From Clostridiales bacterium (lineage in GTDB: Bacteria > Bacillota > Clostridia > HGM11327), in the NCBI GenBank assembly GCA_015056385.1, contig SVGI01000008.1, positions 1-42,173 of the forward strand: a DNA stretch of 42,173 bases. The letters run 5' to 3'. Positions within the stretch are counted from its first letter, which is position 1. Each line of letters starts with the position of its first letter. This document shows, piece by piece, positions 33,051 through 40,832 of this stretch. The position numbers were made by a program, and so were the translations under genes. The notes beneath the pieces were generated by a model, which worked only from the letters and a program-made list of their open reading frames with translations, made no database searches and was not told the DNA's origin.

Positions 33051-33142
33051 GGGCATAGCCCTAACCACTACTGGCAACGCACAAGTGCGTTTATTTTTGG
33101 CCTACCAGCCATGAAATTATTACTTACTACCCATAAATGGGT
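33051..33142. repeat. Cluster of four very short hairpins
   Basis: Within 92 bases: GGGC-ATA-GCCC (33051-33061), ACGCAC-AA-GTGCGT (33077-33090, followed by TTATTTTT), GGC-CTACCA-GCC (33099-33110) and ACCCAT-AA-ATGGGT (33129-33142). Each has a tiny loop. No gene is visible. It directly precedes the MITE-like element, and may belong to the same repeat family. Confidence 0.65.
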
Positions 33143-33156
33143 TTTATGTATTGTAT

Positions 33157-33426
33157 GCCTCCCTTGTGTAAAGGGAGGTGGATTTTTGCCTTAAGCAAAA
33201 AGACGGAGGGATTGGATTGGACTACTTAAAACTCCTCACAATCGTAAGGTATATAACATATCCAAAATATTCTGCTCTGAAAAAATACAAACAGGTTTTG
33301 AACATAAAAAAGAGAAAACATAAAAAAGACATTTCACAATTCCCATTAAAACAATCCCCCAGTCTTCGCTTTCACGAAGACAGCCCCATTCACAGTTATT
33401 GGCTTCGCCATAACCAAGGGGCCTTT
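33157..33426. repeat. MITE-like element with inverted repeat ends
   Basis: About 270 bases without a credible gene. Left end: CCTCCCTT (33158-33165) pairs with AAGGGAGG (33171-33178), then TTTTTGC/GCAAAAA (33183-33201), then GACGGAGGGATTG (33202-33214). Right end, inverted: CAATCCCCCAGTC (33352-33364), a hairpin TTCG/CGAA (33365-33378), GCCCC (33383-33387) pairing with GGGGC (33418-33422), and inside that GTTAT-GGC/GCC-ATAAC (33395-33414). The two ends mirror each other in order and in sequence type. I recall similar repeats scattered through Oscillospiraceae genomes, but cannot verify it here. Confidence 0.65.
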
Positions 33427-33455
33427 ATTATATTTTCATCAGTTAACCTCTTTTG

Positions 33456-33481
33456 AACCACGCGACTATCGCGTGGTTTTC
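33456..33481 (+). terminator. Hairpin with T-tract downstream of the repeat element
   Basis: AACCACGCGA (33456-33465), loop CTA, TCGCGTGGTT (33469-33478), then TT. No plus-strand gene immediately precedes it. Confidence 0.6.
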
Positions 33482-33487
33482 GGTATA

Positions 33488-33525
33488 CAAAAACGAGCCC
33501 GGCTGTATATACCGGGCTCATTTTA
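33488..33525 (-). terminator. Terminator of the RbsD/FucU gene (bidirectional)
   Basis: GAGCCCGG (33495-33502) pairs with CCGGGCTC (33512-33519). The minus-strand reading ends in GTTTTTG, and the plus-strand reading in ATTTTA. Confidence 0.8.
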
Positions 33526-33543
33526 TGTAGTCTGTTATTTATT

Positions 33544-33990
33544 TTAATTAATCACTACACCCTTTTGAAGCATAATGTTTGCGTAAATTGCCGTTTCACT
33601 TGTTGCTATTATGCAGTAAGCTTTTTTTGCTTCGTCGTAAAAATCAAATCTGTCGATGTTGTCAACAGCAGCTGCGCCGCGTTCGTCGTGCTTTGCGATA
33701 ATTCCCTTATACGTATCCCAAATAGGAGTTTCTACCTTACCTATGTCGCATTCCATCAGCTGCATAAGAATAGCAGGGGTATCAACGTATGTATCAAGAG
33801 GGAATACTGTAAGTATAGCGTCTAATATCTCGGGAACGCCATGCCCATCCATTCTTATAACAATTGCGTTTTTTCCAATTGTTTCTGCAGGAAAATTGCC
33901 GTCTGCAATTACGATTCTGTCGCTGTGGCCCATTTCGCACAGTATTTTCAAAAGCTCCGGGGAGAGAATAGAGGGGATTCCTTTTAACAT
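33544..33990 (-). CDS. RbsD/FucU family sugar mutarotase
   Basis: 148 residues from the ATG at 33990 (MLKGIPSILS), with AAGGAG 6 bases upstream; an upstream in-frame extension has no ribosome binding site. The GHSDRIVIADGNFPAE motif near residue 20 is the family signature. RbsD/FucU enzymes interconvert sugar anomers or pyranose forms. The length and sequence lean towards fucose mutarotase (FucU), but no fucose or ribose genes are nearby, so the substrate stays open. It is a single-gene unit with its own promoter (34025-34053). Confidence 0.88.
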   Translation of the reverse strand: MLKGIPSILSPELLKILCEMGHSDRIVIADGNFPAETIGKNAIVIRMDGHGVPEILDAILTVFPLDTYVDTPAILMQLMECDIGKVETPIWDTYKGIIAKHDERGAAAVDNIDRFDFYDEAKKAYCIIATSETAIYANIMLQKGVVIN

Positions 33991-34024
33991 GATTGGCTCC
34001 TTAAAATGTAATGTATATAGGACA

Positions 34025-34053
34025 AGTATAACAGTTTTACTATGTATGTGCAA
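34025..34053 (-). promoter_or_regulatory. Promoter of the RbsD/FucU gene
   Basis: Minus-strand TTGCAC (34053-34048), exactly 17 bases, TATACT (34030-34025). Confidence 0.65.
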
Positions 34054-34061
34054 GACAAATT

Positions 34062-34091
34062 ATAAAAAATGGGACAAAGCTTTGTCCCATT
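34062..34091 (-). terminator. Terminator of the 34099-34533 gene
   Basis: Perfect palindrome AATGGGACAAAG (34068-34079) with CTTTGTCCCATT (34080-34091). Read leftwards it ends in TTTTTT. Confidence 0.88.
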
Positions 34092-34098
34092 AAATGTT

Positions 34099-34533
34099 TT
34101 ATAAATAATCACGAAGCTGATTAGAAAGATCCTCTTCAATTTTTATAAGCTTTTTTGTTATATCCTTTGATTTTTCATCGGCTGCTGCGTATTCGTTAAG
34201 ATATTTACTTAATGACTTAATCCCCATATTACATCCGTCTGTCATAAGGTCTGCTATTGTATTATCGGAATAATCAACTGCAAGCTTTACGTTCGTTTTG
34301 ATCCAGGACATTCCCTTTAACATAGGACCCGGCTCTTTACCCTCATCGTGATATTTTGAAAGAAGGGCATCTATTTCCTTTGAAAGCTCGCTGTGCTTTT
34401 CTTTTGATTTTGAAAGAAAGCATTTAAGCTCCTTGCTTGTTACATTGTCAATAACGTCGTCAATGGAGGATATGCCCATTTTCACTCCTGAATCGCATTC
34501 ACGCAGCAGCCGTATTGTATCTTGCTCTATCAT
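34099..34533 (-). CDS. Conserved helical (ferritin-like) protein of unknown function
   Basis: 144 residues, almost wholly alpha-helical, with heptad-like spacing suggesting a four-helix bundle. Conserved-looking blocks are RECDSGVKMGISSID near the start, KGMSWIKTNVKLAVDYSD in the middle, and LMTDGCNMGIKSLSKYLNEY. I recall homologues in many Clostridia annotated only as hypothetical or DUF2383-like; no metal-binding ExxH motif is obvious. Divergent to spoIVA, 127 bases apart. No function is claimed. Confidence 0.75.
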   Translation of the reverse strand: MIEQDTIRLLRECDSGVKMGISSIDDVIDNVTSKELKCFLSKSKEKHSELSKEIDALLSKYHDEGKEPGPMLKGMSWIKTNVKLAVDYSDNTIADLMTDGCNMGIKSLSKYLNEYAAADEKSKDITKKLIKIEEDLSNQLRDYL

Positions 34534-34594
34534 ATTTTACCTCCGCATATTGTTTTCGGTAGTATTCTGTGTATTTTTTCAAAATATAAACATG

Positions 34595-34623
34595 GAATAT
34601 TTTGAGCAGCAAAAAAATATATT
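34595..34623 (+). promoter_or_regulatory. Weak sigma-E-like site upstream of spoIVA
   Basis: GAATATT (34595-34601), 14 bases, then AATATATT (34616-34623), resembles the sigma-E pattern (ATATT, then CATACAAT) with about three mismatches in the -10. It is reported because spoIVA is a known sigma-E target. Confidence 0.22.
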
Positions 34624-34660
34624 TGTTTGTGTAACGAGGATAATCAAGGGAGGGATTTTT

Positions 34661-36139
34661 GTGGATTATAATAAGATTTATGATGATATTACAAAAAGAA
34701 CGGGCTCTGAGCTTTATATAGGCGTTGTGGGGCCTGTAAGAACGGGAAAATCGGCGTTTATAAAGAGGTTTTCGGAATTATATATTTTACCCGGAATCGA
34801 CGAAAATTACAGCAAAGAACGCCTTTTGGATGAGCTGCCTCAAAGCGGTGCAGGCAGAATGATAATGACGAGTCAGATGAAGTTTGTGCCTGAAAAAGCC
34901 GTACGTATTAACCTGTGCGATAAGATAAATGTTAAGGTAAGGCTTATCGATTGTGTCGGATACCCAATAGAGGGTGTATCAGGGCGTACGGAAAACGGTA
35001 TGCCCAGAATGGTACGTACTCCTTGGTTTGATAAGGAAATATCATTTGATGAAGCGGCGCAGATAGGTACGAAAAAGGTTATAGAAAATCATTCTACAAT
35101 AGGTATTGTAATGACATCAGACGGGACTATAAGCGATATACCCCGCGAAAACTATATCGAGGCGGAGGAAAGGGCAGTAAAGGAATTAAAGGCAATAGGG
35201 AAGCCCTTTGCAGTTGTTATAAACAGTAAAACTCCTATGTCAAACCAAGCCTATCAGCTCAGGGACGAGCTTGAAATGAAATATAATGCCCCTGTACATA
35301 CCATAGATGTTTTGAATATGGATGAAAACGATATTTCATCTGTTTTCAGTGATATTTTATACGAATTTCCTGTAAAGACGTATAAGTTTAATATACCCGA
35401 ATGGATATTCACCCTGGAAAAAGAGCATTGGCTTTTTAAGGAAATGGTAAGCATTGCATCAGCCTCTGCCGATTCCATAGCACGAATAAAGGACGTAAAC
35501 ACGTTTTCTGAAGGTACAATAGAAAATAATTATTTGGATTTTTTCCGTGTAACAAGTGTAGATATGGGGGAGGGCGCAATACACGCAGAAATAAAAACAA
35601 AGCCCGAGGTGTTATATAAAATACTGTCGGAGCGTTGCGGATGTGAGGTTAATAATGATTATGAGCTTTTCTCTGTATTAAAGGATTATTCTGCTATTAA
35701 AACAGATTATGAAAGAATTCTTCCTGCGTTAAAAAGCGCCAGAAGCGGCGGTTATGGGGCGATTCAGCCTATACAAACAGAAATGACGTTGGATGAACCG
35801 GAGCTTATAAAGCAGGGAAACAGATTCGGTGTGAAATTTCAGGCAAGCGCCCCGTCTCTGCATATATTAAGGGCCGATATAAAAACTATTGTTTCACCTA
35901 TCATAGGCGCAGAAAAGCAGTGTGAGGAGCTGTTGGATAAAATGGTAGATGAATTTGCAACGGATCCAAGCAAGCTTTGGCAAACGGATATATTTGGAAA
36001 ATCCCTCTATGAGCTTGTCAATGAGGGATTGTCAAATAAGCTTTCCGTAATGCCTGATGATGTAAGCTTCAAAATGCAGGAGGCATTTCAAAGGATAATA
36101 AATGAAGGCTCTGACGGAGTAGTATGCATTATATTGTGA
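34661..36139 (+). CDS. spoIVA: Stage IV sporulation protein A
   Basis: Cytoskeletal ATPase that forms the basement layer of the spore coat on the forespore outer membrane. GTG 34661, with AAGGGAGGG (34647-34655) upstream, gives 492 residues, the same length as the Bacillus protein. Walker A is GPVRTGKS (24-31), followed by IDCVGYPIEG and VMTSDGTI. The C-terminal SDGVVCIIL is the conserved end needed for localisation in the family. It converges on rsmI with a 6-base gap. Confidence 0.97.
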   Translation: MDYNKIYDDITKRTGSELYIGVVGPVRTGKSAFIKRFSELYILPGIDENYSKERLLDELPQSGAGRMIMTSQMKFVPEKAVRINLCDKINVKVRLIDCVGYPIEGVSGRTENGMPRMVRTPWFDKEISFDEAAQIGTKKVIENHSTIGIVMTSDGTISDIPRENYIEAEERAVKELKAIGKPFAVVINSKTPMSNQAYQLRDELEMKYNAPVHTIDVLNMDENDISSVFSDILYEFPVKTYKFNIPEWIFTLEKEHWLFKEMVSIASASADSIARIKDVNTFSEGTIENNYLDFFRVTSVDMGEGAIHAEIKTKPEVLYKILSERCGCEVNNDYELFSVLKDYSAIKTDYERILPALKSARSGGYGAIQPIQTEMTLDEPELIKQGNRFGVKFQASAPSLHILRADIKTIVSPIIGAEKQCEELLDKMVDEFATDPSKLWQTDIFGKSLYELVNEGLSNKLSVMPDDVSFKMQEAFQRIINEGSDGVVCIIL

Positions 36140-36145
36140 TATCTA

Positions 36146-37012
36146 TCAACTGTTAAATATATTTTTGAGATTGATGGAGGCATCAAAAATATCACGTTTT
36201 GATATGTCTGGGCGCTGTTTCCTTAATATGGAAATGGCGCTCTTTATATCTGTATTTTCTTTTATCAGAGTATCTACAAGTAACGCCTCAACAGATATGC
36301 TTTTGTCTGCCACGGAACCTTGGGGCTCTCTTTTTTGTGGAGATGTCAGAACTACACAGTATTCACCCTTCTGGGCGTTTTCGTTTTCCTTAAGCTCGTT
36401 TAGCACGTCAGAAGCACTGCCTCGGTATATTTTTTCGTGAAGCTTTGTCATATCGTTACATACGGTTAAATTGCCTCCGATTTCATTGGAAATAAATTCT
36501 ACCGTATCAATAATCCTTAATGGAGATTCATAAAACACAAATGTATCTGCGCTGCTTGAGGATATTTTTGAAATAAAAGCCCTTTTGTCCTTTGTTTCAC
36601 GAGGGAAGAAGCCCATAAAAGCAAATTCAATAAATGGATGTCCGCAAATAGACAGGGCGGAGATTATAGCACAGGCGCCCGGTATTGCATACACGTCAAT
36701 ACCGGCTTCTATTGCCTTACCCACCAATATACTTCCGGGGTCGCTTATACAAGGCGTTCCCGCGTCTGTAACAAGGGCAGCATCCTCGCCTGTGGAAAGG
36801 ATTCTATCTATAATAGAATCCCCCTTATCATATTCGTTAAATTTATGGTAAGCAACAAGAGGGGTTTTTATATCAAATCTTGCAAGAAGCTTTGATGTCT
36901 GGCGTGTATCCTCACAGGCGATAAAGCCTACGGAACCCATTATATCAAGGGCTCTTTGCGAAATATCCCCCAGGTTACCTATGGGAGTTGCAATTACGTA
37001 TAAAGTGCTCAT
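36146..37012 (-). CDS. rsmI: 16S rRNA 2'-O-ribose C1402 methyltransferase RsmI
   Basis: 288 residues; 2'-O-methylates C1402 of 16S rRNA in the decoding site. It begins LYVIATPIGNLGDIS, then ACEDTRQT (32-39) and the SAM-binding TDAGTPCISDPG (82-93). AAGGAA lies 8 bases before the ATG. It follows the second ABC subunit by 18 bases in the same direction, so it is probably the third gene of that operon. Confidence 0.96.
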   Translation of the reverse strand: MSTLYVIATPIGNLGDISQRALDIMGSVGFIACEDTRQTSKLLARFDIKTPLVAYHKFNEYDKGDSIIDRILSTGEDAALVTDAGTPCISDPGSILVGKAIEAGIDVYAIPGACAIISALSICGHPFIEFAFMGFFPRETKDKRAFISKISSSSADTFVFYESPLRIIDTVEFISNEIGGNLTVCNDMTKLHEKIYRGSASDVLNELKENENAQKGEYCVVLTSPQKREPQGSVADKSISVEALLVDTLIKENTDIKSAISILRKQRPDISKRDIFDASINLKNIFNS

Positions 37013-37030
37013 AGCTTTTATTCCTTACAA

Positions 37031-38875
37031 TTACGTAGCTATACCTGAAAATTGGTTTTGATAAAGAGAATAATAACAGCCCTTTTTAGCAAGCAGCTCC
37101 TCGTGGTTGCCTGCCTCAGCCACAACACCGCCTGACAAAACTACTATAACGTCTGCATCCCTTATTGTAGAAAGGCGGTGCGCAATTATAATGCTTGTTC
37201 TGTTTTTCATCAGCTGTATCATAGCCTGCTGTATATGCATTTCTGTTCTTGTGTCAACGCTTGAGGTCGCTTCATCAAGTATGAGAATTTTAGGGTCTGC
37301 AAGTACGGCTCTTGCTATGGATAAAAGCTGGCGCTGACCCTGGCTTATTGTAGTGGCGTTTTCATTAAGCTCTGTATCGTATTTTTCAGGCAATACCTTA
37401 ATAAATTTGTGAGCATTGGATATTTTTGCCGCGTCAATAATTTCTTCATCTGTTGCGTCTGTTCTGCCAAAGCGTATATTTTCCTTGATGGAATTTGAAA
37501 AGAGAAGAGTATCCTGCAAAACTATTGCCATTATACCTCTTAAGGAATCCTTGCTGATATCCTTAATATCAACGCCGTCCAGCGTTATTCTGCCTTCATC
37601 TATTTCATAGAAGCGCGTAAGAAGATTAACAAGTGTGGTTTTACCCTCGCCTGTTGCTCCTACAACTGCAACCTTACTTCCTTTTTTGATATTAAGGTTA
37701 AAGCCTTTAAGAACAGGCTCCCCCTCCTTGTAGGAGAATACCACGTTTTCAAAGGAAATGTTACCTTCAACCTTATCAGCGTCAAGAACAATAGTCCCAT
37801 CATCTATTTCAGGAGGAGTATCCATCATTTCGAACACTCGTTCGGCGGCGGCGATAGCCGTCTGAAGCTGTGTGTATTGGTTGGCAAGCTCATTTATGGG
37901 GCGTGTAAACTGCTTTGAATACTGTATAAATGCCTGAATGGCGCCTATTGTCATTATGCCCTTTAACGCAAGTGAGCCTCCAACAGCGGCAACCGTAAGG
38001 AAAGAGATGTTGGAAATAAGGTTCATTGTCGGGCCCATAACACCGCCGAATATCTGTGCGCGAATACCGATTTTTCTGAGCCTTTTGCTTGTTTCGTTAA
38101 AGGATTCGATACAATCATCCTCTTTTGTGTATGAAACGATTGTCTGATATCCTGATACCGTTTCTTCGATCTTTGAGTTTAATTCGCCTAAAACACGCTG
38201 CTGCTCGCTGTAATATTTACGCATAAGCTTTCCGAGCTTTAAGGAAATAAACATGCTTATAGGCAGAATAAGTACAATTATACCTGTAAGCAAGGGGCTG
38301 TAATACATCATAAATACAATACAGCCTAATATTGATATAACGGCAGAGAATATTGATGAGATAGACTGTGAAACTGCGTGAGAAATATTCTCTACGTCAT
38401 TTGTCATTCTGCTCATTATATCTCCGTGGCGGTGGTTATCTATGTATTTAATAGGAAGCTTGGATATACAGGAGAAAAGGTCCTTTCGCAGAGATTTAAC
38501 TGTAACCTGAGATACAACAGCGGCGATGTAGTTTGTAAAAAATGTAATTGCAGATCTTAAAATGAATGCAACACCCATACAGATAAGGAATTTATAGAGT
38601 GTTGCGAAATCAACGCCTATACCGCCCTCGTTTGCAATAGCGTCGATAGCATTTGCCTGGAAATATGGGTCAAGCAGCGTTACGATTGACGTGATTGCAA
38701 CAAGCACAATAAGAGTGATAACAAGCTTTATATTACGTCCTAAATAGGATATAAGCCTTTTTAGTGTTTTTTTTGCATTTTTTGGCTTTTCTGCAAACAT
38801 AGGCATCGGGCCTCTCCCTGTCATTGCTCGGGGATGCATTGCAGGTGCGTTTTTTTGCTGTGTTTTACTGCTCAT
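37031..38875 (-). CDS. ABC exporter half-transporter with consensus catalytic site (pair 2, subunit B)
   Basis: 614-residue membrane-domain/ATPase fusion. A 35-residue Met/Pro/Lys-rich N-terminal extension precedes six membrane segments. Walker A GATGEGKTT, signature ISQGQRQL, Walker B LILDEATSSVD with catalytic Glu, switch His in IIAHRLSTI. It starts at ATGA overlapping the stop of subunit A. With subunit A it forms a heterodimer of the same layout as the pair at 22918-26375. Substrate unknown. Confidence 0.93.
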   Translation of the reverse strand: MSSKTQQKNAPAMHPRAMTGRGPMPMFAEKPKNAKKTLKRLISYLGRNIKLVITLIVLVAITSIVTLLDPYFQANAIDAIANEGGIGVDFATLYKFLICMGVAFILRSAITFFTNYIAAVVSQVTVKSLRKDLFSCISKLPIKYIDNHRHGDIMSRMTNDVENISHAVSQSISSIFSAVISILGCIVFMMYYSPLLTGIIVLILPISMFISLKLGKLMRKYYSEQQRVLGELNSKIEETVSGYQTIVSYTKEDDCIESFNETSKRLRKIGIRAQIFGGVMGPTMNLISNISFLTVAAVGGSLALKGIMTIGAIQAFIQYSKQFTRPINELANQYTQLQTAIAAAERVFEMMDTPPEIDDGTIVLDADKVEGNISFENVVFSYKEGEPVLKGFNLNIKKGSKVAVVGATGEGKTTLVNLLTRFYEIDEGRITLDGVDIKDISKDSLRGIMAIVLQDTLLFSNSIKENIRFGRTDATDEEIIDAAKISNAHKFIKVLPEKYDTELNENATTISQGQRQLLSIARAVLADPKILILDEATSSVDTRTEMHIQQAMIQLMKNRTSIIIAHRLSTIRDADVIVVLSGGVVAEAGNHEELLAKKGCYYSLYQNQFSGIAT

Positions 38876-40620
38876 GCTTCAATTCCTCCTGTCTTCATCT
38901 GGGAGTTATAAATATCCTTGTAAATTTCACTTGTCTTAAGAAGCTCCTCGTGAGTTCCTTGTGCAGAGATCGTTCCATTGTCAAGCACAATAATATTGTC
39001 AGCATTTTTTATACTTGCAACTCTCTGTGCAATAATTATTACGCAGGCAGATGAAATTCTTTGCTTAAGAGCTGCCTGAAGCCTTGCCTCTGTGGTAAGA
39101 TCCAGGGCAGAGGTTGAATCGTCCATAATAAGAACGTCGGGGTTTTTAAGTATTGCACGGGCAATAGACATACGCTGTTTTTGACCGCCTGAAAGAGAAG
39201 CTCCCTTTTCCGAAACAGCGGTTTCGTATTTGTCACTAAAGCCCATTATAAAGTCATCTGCCTGAGCAATACGTGCGGCATCAATTACATCACTGTCTGT
39301 AGCGTTTTCATCACCCCAACGTATGTTTTCAGCAATTGTACCGGAAAACAATTCACTCTTCTGCAAAACAAATCCTATTTTATATCTGAGATCCTCCAAT
39401 GAATAATCTTTAACGTTTGTACCGTTCAAAAGGATTTCGCCTTCATCAGCATCGTAAAAACGGGGAATAAGCTTTATCAGGGTAGATTTGCCTGAGCCTG
39501 TGGCGCCGAGTATGGCGGTGGTTTTTCCCTTTTGAGCAGAAAACGAGATATTATGAAGTATGCGGTCTTCCTCCTCGCCATGATACGAGAATGAAACGTT
39601 TCTGAATTCAACGCCCAGAGATGAATCTGCACCTTCGCCAACGTAATCGCCTGACAATACTGTAGGCTCGCTTGCAAGAACCTCTTTTATTCTTGCGGCA
39701 GAAGCAGAGCCACGGGATATTGTTTGAAACATCATTCCAACCATCATTATAGACATAAGTATTTGTGAAATGTATGTAACGGCAGCCATAATTTCGCCTA
39801 CACCCATTTTTCCGGCATCTACCTGATATCCGCCTATGAGAATAACTGCAATTATTGAAACGTTCATTACTATCATAATGCAGGGCATAAGCCAGGACAT
39901 GATTTTCATAACCTTAAGATTTGTCATCATCAAATCTGTGTTGGCGTCGTCAAAACGCTCCTTTTCGTGCTCCTCCCTTACGTATGCCTTAACAACTCTT
40001 GCCCCGGATACGTTTTCCTGTACAACAGAGTTTACCTTATCCAGCTTTTGCTGAACTTTTTTGAACATAGGTCTGGCAAGGAAAAGCATAAGAACGATAA
40101 ATATGATTTGCACGGGGAGGGCGCACGCAAGCACAAGAGAAAACTTGGCGTTTATTGACAGGCACATTATTATACCGCCAACAAACATTATGGGAGACCT
40201 TATAAACATTCTTAATATAGACGCAACAAGCTCCTGTACCATTGTTACGTCATTGGTAAGCCTGGTAACAAGTGAGCCTATGGTGAATGAGTCGGTTTGA
40301 GATATGGAAAGATGCATTACCTTGTTGTAGAGTGCGCACCTTAAATCGTTGCCGAAGCTTTGTGATGCGGCGCTTGCAAAGCCTGCAGCGCCAAGACCTG
40401 TAATACCTCCGATAACAACAAACATAAGCATTTTTAATCCGGTAGAGATTATTACAGCGCTATCACCTGCAATAACGCCTTTATCAACGATTGTTGACAT
40501 TAATGTAGGCTGTAAAAGGTCGCATAAAACCTCAGCCACCATAAATAAGGGTGAGAGTATTGCGAAATACCAATAAGGCTTGAGATATTTAATAAGAGAT
40601 ACCTTGTTTTTCTTTTTCAT
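38872..40620 (-). CDS. ABC exporter half-transporter with degenerate ATP site (pair 2, subunit A)
   Basis: 582 residues from ATG 40620 (MKKKNKVSLI), chosen over a GTG at 40662 because AGGAAA lies 8 bases before the ATG. Six membrane segments. Walker A GATGSGKST, signature LSGGQKQR, Walker B VLIMDDSTSALD (Asp for Glu), and Gln at the switch position (IIAQRVASI). It is the degenerate partner of the following subunit. First gene of a three-gene minus-strand operon ending in rsmI. A TATAAT-like box (minus strand, near 40684-40679) lies upstream without a well-spaced -35. Confidence 0.93.
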   Translation of the reverse strand: MKKKNKVSLIKYLKPYWYFAILSPLFMVAEVLCDLLQPTLMSTIVDKGVIAGDSAVIISTGLKMLMFVVIGGITGLGAAGFASAASQSFGNDLRCALYNKVMHLSISQTDSFTIGSLVTRLTNDVTMVQELVASILRMFIRSPIMFVGGIIMCLSINAKFSLVLACALPVQIIFIVLMLFLARPMFKKVQQKLDKVNSVVQENVSGARVVKAYVREEHEKERFDDANTDLMMTNLKVMKIMSWLMPCIMIVMNVSIIAVILIGGYQVDAGKMGVGEIMAAVTYISQILMSIMMVGMMFQTISRGSASAARIKEVLASEPTVLSGDYVGEGADSSLGVEFRNVSFSYHGEEEDRILHNISFSAQKGKTTAILGATGSGKSTLIKLIPRFYDADEGEILLNGTNVKDYSLEDLRYKIGFVLQKSELFSGTIAENIRWGDENATDSDVIDAARIAQADDFIMGFSDKYETAVSEKGASLSGGQKQRMSIARAILKNPDVLIMDDSTSALDLTTEARLQAALKQRISSACVIIIAQRVASIKNADNIIVLDNGTISAQGTHEELLKTSEIYKDIYNSQMKTGGIEA

Positions 40621-40767
40621 AAAGCCATTTCCTGATATATTTATTTTGTTTAGTAAATTCACTGAAATACTAACTTACATTATACTACTTTACGTACTAT
40701 AAAATTGTAAAAATAATAATACGTGTACATTTAAGAACGAACATTAGAAAAGAAATCACATTGTTTC

Positions 40768-40797
40768 TTGATATAAAAAACGATTTTATGATATAAT
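40768..40797 (+). promoter_or_regulatory. Promoter of miaB
   Basis: TTGATA (40768-40773), 18 bases, TATAAT (40792-40797), 36 bases before the start codon. Confidence 0.7.
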
Positions 40798-40832
40798 AGT
40801 AAAAATATGTGCTTATTTGAAGGTTAATGTAA

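Noticed and set aside
33020-33430. CRISPR array
   Set aside because: The repeats are short, differ from each other, and are not regularly spaced; no cas gene is near.
33178-33456. 92-codon open frame across the repeat element
   Set aside because: It runs through the hairpins of a repetitive element, starts at GTG without a good ribosome binding site, and shows no domain or conserved-looking stretch.
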